Shown: in pieces, positions 37,005 to 49,014 of the stretch
Layout of the letters: the number at the start of each line of letters is the position of its first letter
How positions within the stretch are numbered: the first letter of the stretch is position 1
Source: Allantophomopsis cytisporea
Lineage: Eukaryota; Ascomycota; Leotiomycetes; Phacidiales; Phacidiaceae
Assembly (NCBI GenBank): GCA_024752435.1
Contig: CP103026.1
Span: 1,736,001 to 1,800,000, forward strand
DNA: 64,000 nucleotides
Direction: 5' to 3'
The notes under the pieces: model-generated
Seen by the model: only the letters and a program-made list of their open reading frames with translations
What the model was told of the DNA's origin: nothing
Database searches by the model: none
Made by a program: the position numbers and the translations under genes

Positions 37005-39502
37005 AACCCTTCAATCTATGTTGTGTCTCTCTACGTACTGCTTGTTATTTTTGCTCCGTTGGCTAATAACTCAAGGCGAGCTGAAAGCTCTGTAAATGAT
37101 TAGCTTTGAGAATTTGCATACTATGGCTTAGCTGGACAATTATTCGTCAACGCCACGACGCCATGCAATCAAAGTGTTTTGTGCACACATCGTGTTACTA
37201 CTTCGTGTAAGGCTCTGAGCGGCTGGCTGACTTCTTTTTCTACTCTTATTTAGAAAACCTCAAATCTGTCAGTTATAGTGAAAGCAGTTGGTCAATTGGC
37301 GGATGTCTTGAAGAAACTGTCTAAAGTGACCTACAATAATGACCGAGACAAAATAATACCGGGTAATGATTTGAGCAATAATAAGAGTAGTAGAACCGCG
37401 CAGGAAGACCATTTCTTAACACCATTATTATCCACCCAAGACTTTGTTGCATATCAACAGAGCAACCGCCTTGAGTGTATCCACAGCAGAGAAAAAGACC
37501 ATGCAAATACCGAAAAGCAGAGGCTGATGAATAAGACCTTTTCGCTCCATCGGAGAGACCTCCAATCCCATTGGGCCCACACATATATGCCCCTTCTTCC
37601 TCCCTCAGCCATGGACGAAGACACTGACGAAGGTCTGCCTGGCTTGTTGTTCTGTGTGGTTGGAGAGCTTATGGCTTGAATCTATAGATCCAGTCAGCCT
37701 GACAATCTCTTCATCAAAGAGGTAAAGTGCGGGTTTTTACCGGAGATAGTAGTAAGTAGATATGGGTTCACCTTGTCCATGTAATATAGAAAATAAAACA
37801 GCAGAGATCCGCGAAAATCTGGAGGGAGATATTATATATCTTGATTTACTTCGAAGGTCATGGTTTTATGCTGTGGAGAATCCGTCACAAGGGGGTGAAA
37901 ATTCGGGTTTTTCAAACCACATACAATGGATTTGATTTTCTCTCCTCATGAGCTGATATGAGGCCCACAAACAGCTACGTATTGAGTCCATAAATGTCAG
38001 ATAGAATTGAGGCTCTGCTGGTGGAAGTGGGTAAAATCGATTATTTGAGAGATGTTGAAACGGCACCCTATCACTTTGTTGTTTCCAAATGTCAGGTTCA
38101 TGCCTGATAATCGCTGAGCGCAGGGACAATGCAGCTTTTGGTGCAGAGAATCTTCATGCCTTGTACGATATCTGCGGCCTTCAGCTTGGCCAATCAGTAG
38201 GCCAAAGATAGGGTTGTAGTTAATCGTTTTCATTATTCCAACCACAAAATTTGTACGCGAGCTCCTTAGTGAGTTGGCCGCGTAAGCTATCCACCAATAG
38301 ACGATCAATCCGGTCTACCATGTTCTTTTTCGAGACAATTATGTTGGTGAAGCACATTAGTCAAGGCCGTTGATGTATGAAATGTTTGTTTATGTTGATT
38401 CTTGGCATATTTAATTAAGGCTCAGTCCAATATAGGTTGATATCTAGCAATTTCATTTTGACATTGTACAGTGCTGAATACTGACAGAGCCACTGGCTAC
38501 AAAGGAGATCATTTCTACTGATAATTGAAGAGAGTAAGCATAACTTACTGTACAGCTATTTGGATACATGAAGTTCTAGGCGCCTGCACAATTGGGAAGT
38601 GCGTAATGTGGATTTTCACGTTGCGGTCTATAAGTGAACTTAGCAATTGACCTTGCCTTTCAACATAAACACTTCATTTATACTCTGAGGAATTTACTGT
38701 CGCCGAATACCAAGAAGAGGCGGTTCTCCAATGGTCACTCTTTAAGAGAACATAATCTGGCTGAGGTCGAGTTCGCAAGAGCGAGTGATGAAAATTTAAA
38801 AGGTGTATTCAAGGTTCCTCTTCGTTTCTCGCAAGATGAATGTTTCTCATGTGTGCAAGAATATCGAACCAATATGCAATCAAACCTGCGTTTACATCCA
38901 TCACTTTATGAAAATCAGTACAATTTTTTACCTAGATAACAACCAAACAATCTCAAGAGCGAGACTCATGGATGCAACGCAACAGCATTTGTGAAAGGCT
39001 ACGTCCATCTATAATAGTTACTTCAGCAGCATTATTTGTGGATTGAAAACTCCTTTCTATTTGGTATCCATCGAATATTTTGGCCCTTAATAAACAAATA
39101 ACTGTAGATACACTTAACCCTTTTCTTCACAAGTGAACTTAGATCTGACTGATTACACTACACCTAGAATTTTAAGAAAGATAAACTAAGGCTATTTAAT
39201 TACCTATAGGGAGCTTTAGTTTCCTTTGTGTGTCTTTACTCAATCACTGCGGCATATAAGTAATTCTCGTTCTTATAGCTAAGCCTTGTCAACAGTTGTA
39301 GAGTAGTAGAACAACACCAGCTAAGCCAGCATCAGTAGATATTTTTGAAACGCTGCCTATAGTCTTTGTATGTTAGTCATCTTGACGGTTCAACCATCTT
39401 TAAAGACGGTATGTACATTACAAATGCACAGTAGTACTCGCTACTTTGCATTCTCGCTCGTTACTACCTGTTGCTTCATTGTCAATCCTTATAGCTTTAC
39501 AA

Positions 39503-39625
39503 GTATCCTCTTAGAACCGATAGGAACAAGCAAGCCAAAATGATATATACCTTGATCTTTACTTTTTATACGTAGTAGTGATATTTCCTTTTGTACGTTT
39601 GTCCCTATCGATTCTAAGGGGATAT
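39503..39625. repeat. Inverted repeat, 27-bp arms (fold-back / transposon relic)
   Basis: The arm at 39503-39529 (gtatcctcttagaaccgata...) is the reverse complement of the arm at 39599-39625 with three mismatches out of 27. All three are transitions, as expected from C-to-T decay of two initially identical arms. The 69-bp spacer is AT-rich. The flanks (39.1-40.25 kb) are rich in TA dinucleotides, suggesting a RIP-like mutated repeat. Confidence 0.6.
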
Positions 39626-40333
39626 ACTATAGCAGTATACTGTCCTTTGGAAATCAATAAGTAGTTAAGGCTTAGTTAGACAATCTTGCCTAACATAAAG
39701 GCGAAGATTAAGTCTTAATATAAAGTAGGATAGGTAGAGGTATTCTAAATCTAGTCTATTAAGTATACTTAGAGGCTATACATTCTCGTTATTGTACACC
39801 TGCTTATTATTATATACATTTCATCATTATTGCAACTCTAAACATAGATTTTTAGTTAGCTTTACGAAATAATATCTATATAAAGGGACAAAGCTATAAA
39901 CTAGGACATTTTAAGCTTTCTACAAACTTGAAGATTTATAAAACCCGCCCTCTTATTGTATGTTTTTTATTTTTGCTGCTCTTGATATCCTAAATGATTT
40001 CATCGTTGTCAGCGCTTTCACTATCGTTCAGATTTCATTAAAAGTCGTTGTGTTTGCCTTTTCGACTAATACGATATGCACAGAAAGTATGAGTGAAATA
40101 TAACAAAGGGTAGCATGCCTAGCTGTAGGCGAATCTAGAGTCGGATACGAAGTTGTCTTCATTAAGTAGTTTTGAAGCCTAGTAAACAGATCCACGAAAA
40201 AGTGTCACTAAGCTGAAATATCGTTGCAGAAATCATGTCTAATTAAGATTACCTCAGATACCTAGCAAGCTAGACGTTTGCAATAGTCGACAATAATCTA
40301 AACAACGATAACAACCAACCCACCAATCACCAT

Positions 40334-42063
40334 CTAAAGCTCGTCAATTCTCCCCAGAACCCACTGCAAATGGCGATAGCTCGATCTCGGTTGGAATTGA
40401 GGCTGCATGTGGCCACTCGCAAAAGTTTCCGCCCACATGAGGCCTCTCTCATAATGCTGGACACCCATGATGCCTTGACCCGGCCCATCCAAGCCGCCAA
40501 AACCACTGCTTTCGAAAACAGCCTGGTAGAGTAGATCTGGGATCTCGATATCTATAGGCGTAGCTGGCTTGGTCTGGAAGCCTAGAGCACCATTCCAGGT
40601 CATGTTTTGAATACCCATGAGTGTGCCGTTGGTGAGGATCTCCATATCATAGTCACCATTGGCGATGAGCACGCGATTTGTTGCCTCTATAACTTGTGGG
40701 AGCACGGATTGTATTGGATCTAGGGAGTAATCGCCCAGTCCGTACATGCCTCCTTCGCCCACAAAGATAGGGCCGGAACATTCGAGCCAGTCAACGTCAA
40801 GCGGCGCATGCATTGCTAACTTGACGTCGGTGCGGTTGAAGTATACACCGCCCATCCCAGGGTATTGATATTGGAGATCACTTGGATATGCCAGGGGATC
40901 GGACAGAATGGGACACGTGCCGGTGATTTCGTAGACGTTGAAGCATGGATTGTTGTGGTAGGCAGTATCGTATACCAAATTCCAGAGGTCACATTCAATA
41001 CCACTTGCGCTGAGGTTGTTGAATCCATCGTAAAGTACAGGTTGCTCTGCGAGAGGAGGAAAGTTGAGATATGTTTCGGTAAAGTTCGCATAGCCGCATG
41101 CTTCGTAAGAGTTCGAGAGCTCACTCATGAAGCTATCGTTAAAATTGTAGAGATTGGAATGTGTCTGCACAAATGGCACAATTGGAACTGCATTGCCCAC
41201 ATATTCATACTGAGCAATACATGGGTCATACATAAGTGCACCGGAAAGGTCAAAGTGCTCTGTATCGTTTTGGTCCAGCATGGCTGCTGAAACGTAGGGG
41301 ACGTATCTCCCAGCATAACTCTCACCTGTGACATAGATCTTGAAATTCTTGATGCCGAAGATATCTTGGAAATTCTTGAAGAAACCGATGAAGTCCTGCG
41401 CAGTTTCTTCTTGAGTGGTCGCTGTAACATTACCAGTGCTGAAGCCCAGTCCAATGGGATATTCAACCCTATGAAAGTCAGTAAGTGGTATAATCCAAAC
41501 GCACGAGTATGAGAAGCTTACCATAAGACGTTTGTGAGATTAACCCATGCGTATGGACTCTCAATGGCAGAATACATGCCCCATCCCCAAATAAATCGCC
41601 CGTTCTCTTGGAGGAATCCCTCCAAAGAGCTGCATCCCGGACCGCCATTGAACCAAATCGTAACTTCGTCAACAGGTTCACCAATGGTGGGCTCAAAGAC
41701 ATAAAACATTGATCTAGAAGGGTCCTCATAGCTGACAGGAATTGTACCACTGTACATTTCGCCAATGTCATAAGGAATGTCTGGAAGCTCGTGGACAAGA
41801 TATTCTACTTTCGTTAGCAATTTATTGTCGTATATCCAATCCAATTGGAATCACGCACCCCATGACTTGGGATTCAAGAAACGGTAGTCCGGTTTCGTAG
41901 CATTACGAAAACCATAGCCTTGAGCACGAGATTGCTGTTCAGCTCTTTTCTCATACTGGCCACGAGCTCTTTGGGCTATGTTCTGTCTAGCATAAATCAA
42001 CCCAGACTGACATAAAAGCAAACAAAGCATAAAAATGCACGCGGCGCTCAATCTTTGTAACAT
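40334..42063 (-). CDS. Secreted S10 serine carboxypeptidase
   Basis: S10 peptidases remove C-terminal residues from proteins at acidic pH. Exons 42063-41859, 41807-41522 and 41468-40334 (introns 51 and 53 bp) encode 541 residues. The signal peptide is about residues 1-25 (CIFMLCLLLCQSGLIYA). The catalytic Ser is in WFNGGPGCSSLEG (about residue 128), followed by NLTNVLWVEYPIGLGFS (family signature VDxPxGxGFS), the nucleophile-side motif VTGESYAGRYVPYV, the catalytic Asp in IANGDYDMEI and the His in SGHMQPQFQP. Several N-glycosylation sites fit secretion. A basic stretch (RARGQYEKRAEQQSR) after the signal peptide may be a propeptide. The ATG starts the signal peptide directly. There is no functional link to neighbours, although secreted hydrolases are frequent in this window. 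Confidence 0.94.
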
Positions 42064-44578
42064 TTCGAATTATACAATAGGCAATAAAGTGAAACAAGTT
42101 TGAAAGAAGGAACTGTGCAGCAACACCACTCTATTATTTGATCAGGAACGGCGCAGCATATTGTCATGAACCACCTTTTTTTCCAACAATTAAAGCTCCG
42201 TTGGACAGGCATGACGTACGGCCTGTGAAGACCCCTGTTTATCTGCATGAGGCACATCCAGGGTGCAGCAATACTTACAGGCGTATGCAATGTTCATCCG
42301 GAGACTGACGCGATGATCGCCGTTGGCAGAAAAGAACAGTTGAAGAGAGTGATGGATTCGAGGACACGTGATCAGATTTCAGCCTATCAGTAAGCACTAC
42401 TTTATTGTGCATGTACGGCGTTGGATGTTTACCTATTTAGGCAGGTAAGAAGTTGTTATGTAGTCATCATTCGATTCAGACCTCCCAAGAGACTCCAAAG
42501 TGTACGTAGTTTTGTTTATCTCCCAGGTAAATCAAGACTGTGCGGCGATGGAACTGATTTGTTGGATTTTCGGGGCTTTCATCCGCAAGACCACACTTTC
42601 CCCACCAATGAACCGAGGACCCGGAAGCTTGTATTGACAGGCTTCTGGGACTTCTTCATATGGCGATCCATGGTCTTGGTACTCCATATAGGCAACTCAG
42701 CATCACCCGCCTCCAGCCTGACCTTCGGTAAGAGTCATCTAATCTTAAATATAAAGATTTTTCAGTAAACAACAAAGGAAGTTGAGCCGTTTCTTATTCA
42801 AGCATGGAAAAGCTGATTCTCAGGTTTTGCCGTTATATCCTTCAGGAAGCTAGTTCGAATCATTTTCTCGGATCCACTCGCCCATGAATCAAATGAAATT
42901 TCGAAATCCAATTTGATCCGCCTGTTTCACTTGTCTTTACTAGTGTTGGAATGGAATGAGAAGATGACTTTCTCAGAGTCGTCAATATTCTTTTCACTGG
43001 ATGGAGATAGAAAACTGTCACAGCTTTACATTCAATTGCGCACTTGAATTCTGAAAATTCACCCTCAAATTGGTATGATAAGTGCCATATATACTCCAAT
43101 TATAAAGATATAGATCATATTCAGCTTCAGACCTTCACAATTAATGCAGAGGATTTCACTTTCCAGAAATATCGACATCAAACATGCCTACGATATAGAT
43201 CAAGCATATACTTCTACTAATTTACTATCCTATTCATTATCCGCAGAAGTAAGTCTCTAATGCTTCCACCTTCAAACGCTTTCCATGTCTAGTCCCTCTG
43301 CTTCTCATTTTTATCTTTCAAGGGTCTTCCATATGTGTCTTCCCCCAAGATTCTGACCTTTCTACATCCTGGCAATCTCAAACAGTCGCATCAATGTCAT
43401 TTGAAAATGAGTGTTTCTTATCAATAGCTGTTTGAGCTCTACTTTATATCAAGATCCCAAGCAAGTGAACAAGTCACCTATAGTAAGGTCACATACCTAT
43501 GTGAGCCAAAGCCCAACCTCTTTCACGAGAGCACATATCTAGAGTGACAACCGAGGTCGACAATAAACCGAGAATGATACTGAAACAATACACCCTATAT
43601 TCATACATCGTATTTTGAAACGATTTGATATACCTGTGAGATTTATGGTGGTTAGAACCATATATGAACGTACTTATTACCTCACATCTTTAGTTGCTCT
43701 GCTAAAATACTGTAATGAATATATAACCCTAACCTCACTATATCACGCTATTGCACCTTAGATATAATGAGTAGACAAAGAAGCCTAATCGTGCTGGCTA
43801 GATGGGCTTTACAAAATACATGAGAATATTAATAGTCTTGTACATAGCAAGACTTTCATATAGCTGTCCTTATCCTACAAATATTCTACCTTGTTGATAT
43901 ACTTAGGTCTTTCATAGTATGTTGACAATCTGAATGTGAGGAGGTGCCAAATAGAGTAGCTTCCATTTAGATGTCGATTATAAGACTACTAGGGCTTAGT
44001 TTGAATATTACATGTACAAGGAATTACGTTCTAAGGTGTTTGTTGTCTTTTTACAGCATACCGCAGATTCTATGCACTCCCTTTCAGTATAAGACTAAGA
44101 AACACACAAACGATAAAACAGCGGTACCGCTTTGCCACTCTTTGCTCAGTAAATATCTGAGCGCATTCGAACTGTAGTTGTATCGCATATCGAATCGTAA
44201 GTGAATGACGATGACGACAAGCATGACAGTGACGATATCTATAGTGACAACGCTTGATATGATGCCGATTGGGTTTCGAAAGAAATTTGACGAAGCAAGA
44301 TACCCGTCGAATAGGAGTGAGTCTCATTCTGAAAAAAAGATATTCATGTTTCCGTGTATTGCGATATAATAGGTATATATAGCTATCAATTCAGGGGGTG
44401 CGTGGAAACTCAAGTCAAACCGTTCCAGATCATAGAGATTAACATAAATCTGGCAACATCATTTCACATCTCAGTCGAAGTTGAAGCAACCAAAAATAGA
44501 GTAAAAAATTGATAAGTATATCGAAAAAAAACATTTTGTACAAAGTATCTACTCCAACGCCCAAATGGTATACAACAC
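42064..44578. other. Intergenic, 2.5 kb
   Basis: The first part is the carboxypeptidase promoter. A plus frame at 42421-42768 (115 codons) has no motif and is not called. The remainder is AT-rich with nothing supportable; a sequence near 42850 (agttcgaatc) resembles a tRNA T-loop but lacks the stems. Confidence 0.5.
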
Positions 44579-45663
44579 TTATGCCCCAACAGTACCCAAC
44601 CTTGATCCCATACTATCAGGGATCAGATCAGGCGTAGTAGATCTAACCGGATATTCCGTAGCCGGTGCCTTAAGCAACGTACTGGTAGTAGGCGCCGGAT
44701 GCGCCAAGCTAGGACTATGAACAACATCCTCGCTCTTCTCCTCTGTAGGCTTGACAGCCACCTTCAACGGTCTCGGGCCGGTACGCGCAGCACTTGGTAA
44801 GATCTGCTCGAAACCCTCCTCGCTAGCGACCTTCTCAATACTCTTGAAGTACTTAACAGTCTTAACCTGCAGCTCCAATGTAGCATCCTCATCCACGACA
44901 ATCATGGGATGGGGGTGCAATTGCAACGCACTAAGCGTCCACATGTGATTGACGCCGCCTTCAATACACTTCTGCAACGCCAACGCCTTGTGCGCGCCTG
45001 TGATGATAATCACCACTTCGCGCGCCTCAAGCACAGTCTGCACGCCGACGGTCAATGCCATCTTGGGAACAGCCGACAGATCGTTCCCGAAGAAGCGGCT
45101 GTTCGCGATGATAGTGTCGTATGCGAGGGTCTTGACGCGCGTGCGAGACGCCAACGACGATCCCGGCTCGTTGAATGCAATGTGACCGTCTGGTCCGATG
45201 CCGCCTAGGAACAGATCGATGCCGCCGACGGCTTTGATCTTGGCTTCGTAGGCTACGCACTCGGCTTCCAAGTCTGGGGCATTGCCATTGAGGATATGGA
45301 TGTTTGATGGGTGGACGTTCACGTGGCTGAAGAAGTTCTTGTACATGAAGGTGTGGTAGGATTCCGGGTGCTCGCGTGGAATACCGATGTACTCGTCCAT
45401 GTTGAAGGTTACTACATTTTCGAAGGAGACGTTGCCGGCCTTGTACTCTGAGACGAGGATCCGGTAGATGCCTTCTGGGCTGGATCCTGTAGGCAAACCG
45501 AGCACGAAAGGGTGCACGGGTGTTGGGGCGAAGGCTTTGATACGGTCTTGAGAGAGTTAATTTGTGTGAGCTGAGGATATTGATGGATGAAAGGCTTACC
45601 GATAATGTACTTGGCGATGTAAGCCGAAGCGGCTACAGGGTCTTCGCGGATGATAAGTCTCAT
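44579..45663 (-). CDS. nag1: Glucosamine-6-phosphate deaminase (GlcNAc cluster)
   Basis: This cytosolic enzyme converts GlcN-6-P to fructose-6-P and ammonia, the last step of GlcNAc use. Exons 45663-45600 and 45546-44579 (53-bp intron, gtaagc...aag) encode 343 residues. The NagB fold is clear: MRLIIREDPVAAS start, LGLPTGSSPEGIYR phosphate loop, FNMDEYIGI with the catalytic Asp, GGIGPDGHIAFNEPGSS with the His/Asp/Glu triad, and VGVQTVLEAREVVIIITG. The last ~75 residues (from about SAARTGPRPLKVAV) are a proline/serine-rich tail beyond the ~266-residue bacterial enzyme; such tails occur in fungal orthologues. It faces away from the hexokinase gene across 3.35 kb. The name follows Candida NAG1; Trichoderma workers use gda1. 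Confidence 0.96.
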
Positions 45664-46600
45664 GACGATAGCTTGGTAGATTATGGAGATATCAAAAGAT
45701 CAAGGTCTATTGGCACTTAGAAAACTCGTGAAAATTGGAGAAATCTTTGTAAGTACAATACAAAAAAAGAGAAGTCAGAGAAACAAGATAGATTGAAGAT
45801 AAAGGCAGGAAGATATCTTTCTTCAAACTTCTTTCGTCACTCAAACCTTACCTGGTTGGTGTGATACGTTTTGATGGGCTCTGAAGGGTATTACTCCGAG
45901 ATAGAAGCACAAGGCCGAACTATTTGCTGAGAATCATCTCCCACTCATGATGTTACCCGGGAAGATTGTCGTAGCCTTATGGAACGTGACTGTACCCGCC
46001 ACGCCGTCACTTCGCATGGCGCCGTGGGCATGAAGCATGGCATAGAAGCACAGGCAACATGGAAAGTTCGGGGTCATATCAACGACCTACCTGACGCCCG
46101 GCTTGAACCTACATGAGGATTGAAATGTCGGTTGAGGTGACCGTAAGCAGTAATTGAGGCGCTTTGCAAATCTTGATAACCAATCAAAGTGGGTTCTGAG
46201 ATGCACGCCCACCATCCCACTCCAAGTCTTTATACGCATCTCAGTGCAACGGTTCATTGACATCTGAGGGCGGGGGTAAGTGTAGTTTTCCGATAGTGTG
46301 GAAGCTTTTTGGGTGGACGTTTTGTGATTTTGTGGTAAGTCGCAAGTAGTGTGGTAGTGTAGTAAAGTGGGTGTGGTTGTGGATGTGGATGTGCACGGAT
46401 TGACTTGAATGGAGTAGTGAGTGCGGAGTATGTTCATGATTATATTTCTTATTCACAGTAAATATGATAACTCAACAACATTACGTAGTATGAGGATGAA
46501 CATAATAGAATATGAATAGAACACGTAAGCAAAAGTCCAATAGGTTGCATAATGAACTACCTTAAGACTCAAGTTCCGAATAGTAGACTGAGTAGTCTCG

Positions 46601-46634
46601 GTCTCCGTCTCTGTCTCCGTCTCTGTCTCCGTCC
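46601..46634. repeat. 12-bp tandem repeat (gtctccgtctct), ~2.8 copies
   Basis: The pyrimidine-rich unit is repeated almost perfectly. It is a simple repeat in the deaminase-hexokinase spacer. Confidence 0.8.
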
Positions 46635-46913
46635 TTCCGATGCCATGTACTTAGAGTAGTGCACCTGATGGTAGTATCAACGACATAATGATATCGACAA
46701 GATATCGGAAAGAAGATATGAAGAACAGAAGGTGGTGGAGTCGGCGATGTCGGTAATGGAGTGGTTGCTGGCCAAGCCTACAACCAACACAACCAGCACC
46801 GACACCGCAAATTCAATATCAATGTGAATGTGAATATGAATGGATCATTTCCATCTCAATCTTAATCGTGACTCGTTCATCCATGACTAAGCAGTTGACC
46901 AAATGCTAACACT

Positions 46914-46941
46914 GACTTGACTTGACTTGACTTGACTTGAC
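46914..46941. repeat. 5-bp tandem repeat (gactt), 5.6 copies
   Basis: The unit gactt is repeated without error. It is a microsatellite in the same spacer. Confidence 0.9.
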
Positions 46942-47300
46942 GCCTCACACTATCCTCGGACCAAACATCGCAGCCCTGATATCTGCATGGCGATTGCCGA
47001 TGCAACGTCGCATCGATCCATCAAGATTCTTTCGGTCCAAAACACACGACACAACCTAACAATGTACAGTACATACACCATCAAACGCCACCCCCCAGCA
47101 CACGGGGTTCACTGAAGGACAAGATGAATGACACAATGACAAACAAATTAAACTGAAGAACGAAGGACCTTTACGTGCTTTACTGCAAAGGGCAACCAAA
47201 TTCCAGAGGAAGCCTCGCGCAGTGAGGAACGAGCACCTCACAATTTGGACCTTTGAAGTGTGGAGATGACCAACCATATGGGCCATGGATAGAATGAGGT

Positions 47301-47324
47301 TTGAGATTGAGATTGAGATTGAGA
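47301..47324. repeat. 6-bp tandem repeat (ttgaga), 4 copies
   Basis: There are four perfect copies in the same spacer. Confidence 0.9.
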
Positions 47325-48022
47325 TTTATCTGGCTGCGCGCAGTACATACAATCCTCATTCATAAGCACATGTACATATGGACACTCAACCTCATACATG
47401 CCTCTACATCTACAAACTCTTCTCACCTTACTTCAATCAAACTGGACGAGAGAAACCGAGAGACAATATGGGGACACAGAAACAAGAACAGCAAGCAGAC
47501 ACCATAACAATAACAGAGAAACAAATGAGAACCGGAAAATGTCAAACTCACCATGGTCAATGCTGATGGTACAATCATTACCACTCGATACCACCTCACT
47601 CTACACAAACATGTATCAATATCTAATGCAATGCCACCGCAATATCTGATGCGAGTTCCAGATGTCTGGTATCGGCAGCAACTGACCGGCGGAAATAGAT
47701 GAAAATGGACAGGGACCACGCAGGAATTGAAAAGAAATCGCACGGGGATTATCCATTATTTCATGCTTCAGATCGGCGACAGGGCATATTTATTTCATCG
47801 TGACATTCAAAAATACATGTCACCCAGCAGCATTCAGCATGGCCACTTCGGGTACTATCTTGATACGAGCCCAGATGGTCTCCTCCGTATCAACCCTTGA
47901 CATTTTTTGGTTTTCCTCTTGGGGTCTTGGCGCAAGACGAGAGGCGCTTCCGTGGACTGTCCCATTGCACCGATTACTGTTTTCATTTGTTAGGCCTGTC
48001 CATGAGACGTTATGATTGCTTT

Positions 48023-48052
48023 GAGCCTATGAGCCTATGAGCCTATGAGCCT
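48023..48052. repeat. 8-bp tandem repeat (gagcctat), 3.75 copies
   Basis: Perfect copies lie 38 bp before a second 8-bp repeat array of different sequence. Confidence 0.9.
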
Positions 48053-48090
48053 GTTGACAGATTTGCTCCTCATTCCATCCAAGGTCCTCT

Positions 48091-48130
48091 TGGTTTCATG
48101 GTTTCATGGTTTCATGGCTTCATGGTCTCA
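48091..48130. repeat. 8-bp tandem repeat (tggtttca), 5 copies
   Basis: Three perfect copies are followed by two with single T-to-C changes. It shares the 8-bp period with the neighbouring array at 48023-48052. Confidence 0.9.
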
Positions 48131-49014
48131 TGGGTTGGTTACTTACACCATTTTCGTGTCCGAGCACCTTCTTCCGGCACTAGAAGAATCCCAAAATACT
48201 GAAATACTACCATCAAAACGATCAACTGGAATACTACCTGCCAGTGACAGCGATTACTACCCTCAAAGACAAGTCTTGATGTGTGTCAGTGTGCTTGTTG
48301 TGTTCGTGTACCTTACCTTACCTTACTTGACCTTACCCTGCTTACCTTCTCCGTACTACGTCTACCTCTACCTACGACACTACTACCACTACCATTACCA
48401 TTACCACGAACCGCTACCAATACATACTACCTGACACCAGCCAACCTACCCACCACACACCAACCCACCAGCTCTCACACACTTTCAAACACATCCAACG
48501 ACACTCCTCCTCCTCTCTTCAGTACTACCTTCGTACATTCATCAATTTCCTATCCCGAAGCAATAACAAACAAAATAAACACTCCCAAGCTGATCACAAA
48601 ATACACGCTCAAAAATACGCAATGACCGAGACATACATTCATAGCAAGCTCTGACCCCACTATACTATACTATGTTCATGTTCATTCATAATTCCCAAGC
48701 CAACTAGAACTAGCACAGTACATGGCCCTCTCTATTGGGCATTGACTTGTCCATTATCTGACACCACTCTTACCTATTGGCGGCTGTCCATCAGAAAGGC
48801 TCCGCACACTGGTAACATCTCCAATCTCTATCCTTATGGTATCGTATTCATACGTGCACACCGATACAATCCCTCAACTCAGAAATCGCGTTCGTTCCCA
48901 TTCGCCTTGCAGAGGGGAGGGGACACTAGAGCTCCAGCACCCCTCCACTCCACTCCGAGATCCCAAACTCCATTCCATGTATGATAAATAAATCCATAAC
49001 TACCCTCTCATGCT

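Larger units (their letters stand above)
35654..40333. other. Intergenic, 4.7 kb
   Basis: It starts with the amylase promoter. A trinucleotide run of gat units lies at 36975-37004. The plus frame at 37278-37679 (133 codons) overlaps an equally long minus frame and neither has a motif, so no gene is called. From about 39.1 kb the sequence becomes AT-rich with many TA steps and holds an inverted repeat, consistent with a decayed repeat. Confidence 0.5.
45664..49014. promoter_or_regulatory. Divergent intergenic region between deaminase and hexokinase genes, repeat-rich
   Basis: This 3.35-kb spacer is unusually rich in short tandem repeats and, from about 48.25 kb on, in pyrimidine-rich sequence (runs of acctt, taccac) that leads up to the hexokinase start. 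The pattern suggests a long leader or large regulatory region. No coding frame shows motifs. It separates two co-functional genes and presumably carries their GlcNAc-responsive elements. Confidence 0.5.

Noticed and set aside
37278..37679. Plus-strand frame of 133 codons, with an overlapping minus-strand frame
   Set aside because: Both strands are open over the same bases and neither has a recognisable domain, splice sites or consistent codon use.
42840..42890. tRNA-like T-loop word agttcgaatc
   Set aside because: The flanking bases do not form the T-stem, acceptor stem or anticodon arm.
46087..46437. Minus-strand frame of 116 codons
   Set aside because: It is Thr/His/Pro-rich low-complexity arising from simple repeats in the deaminase-hexokinase spacer.
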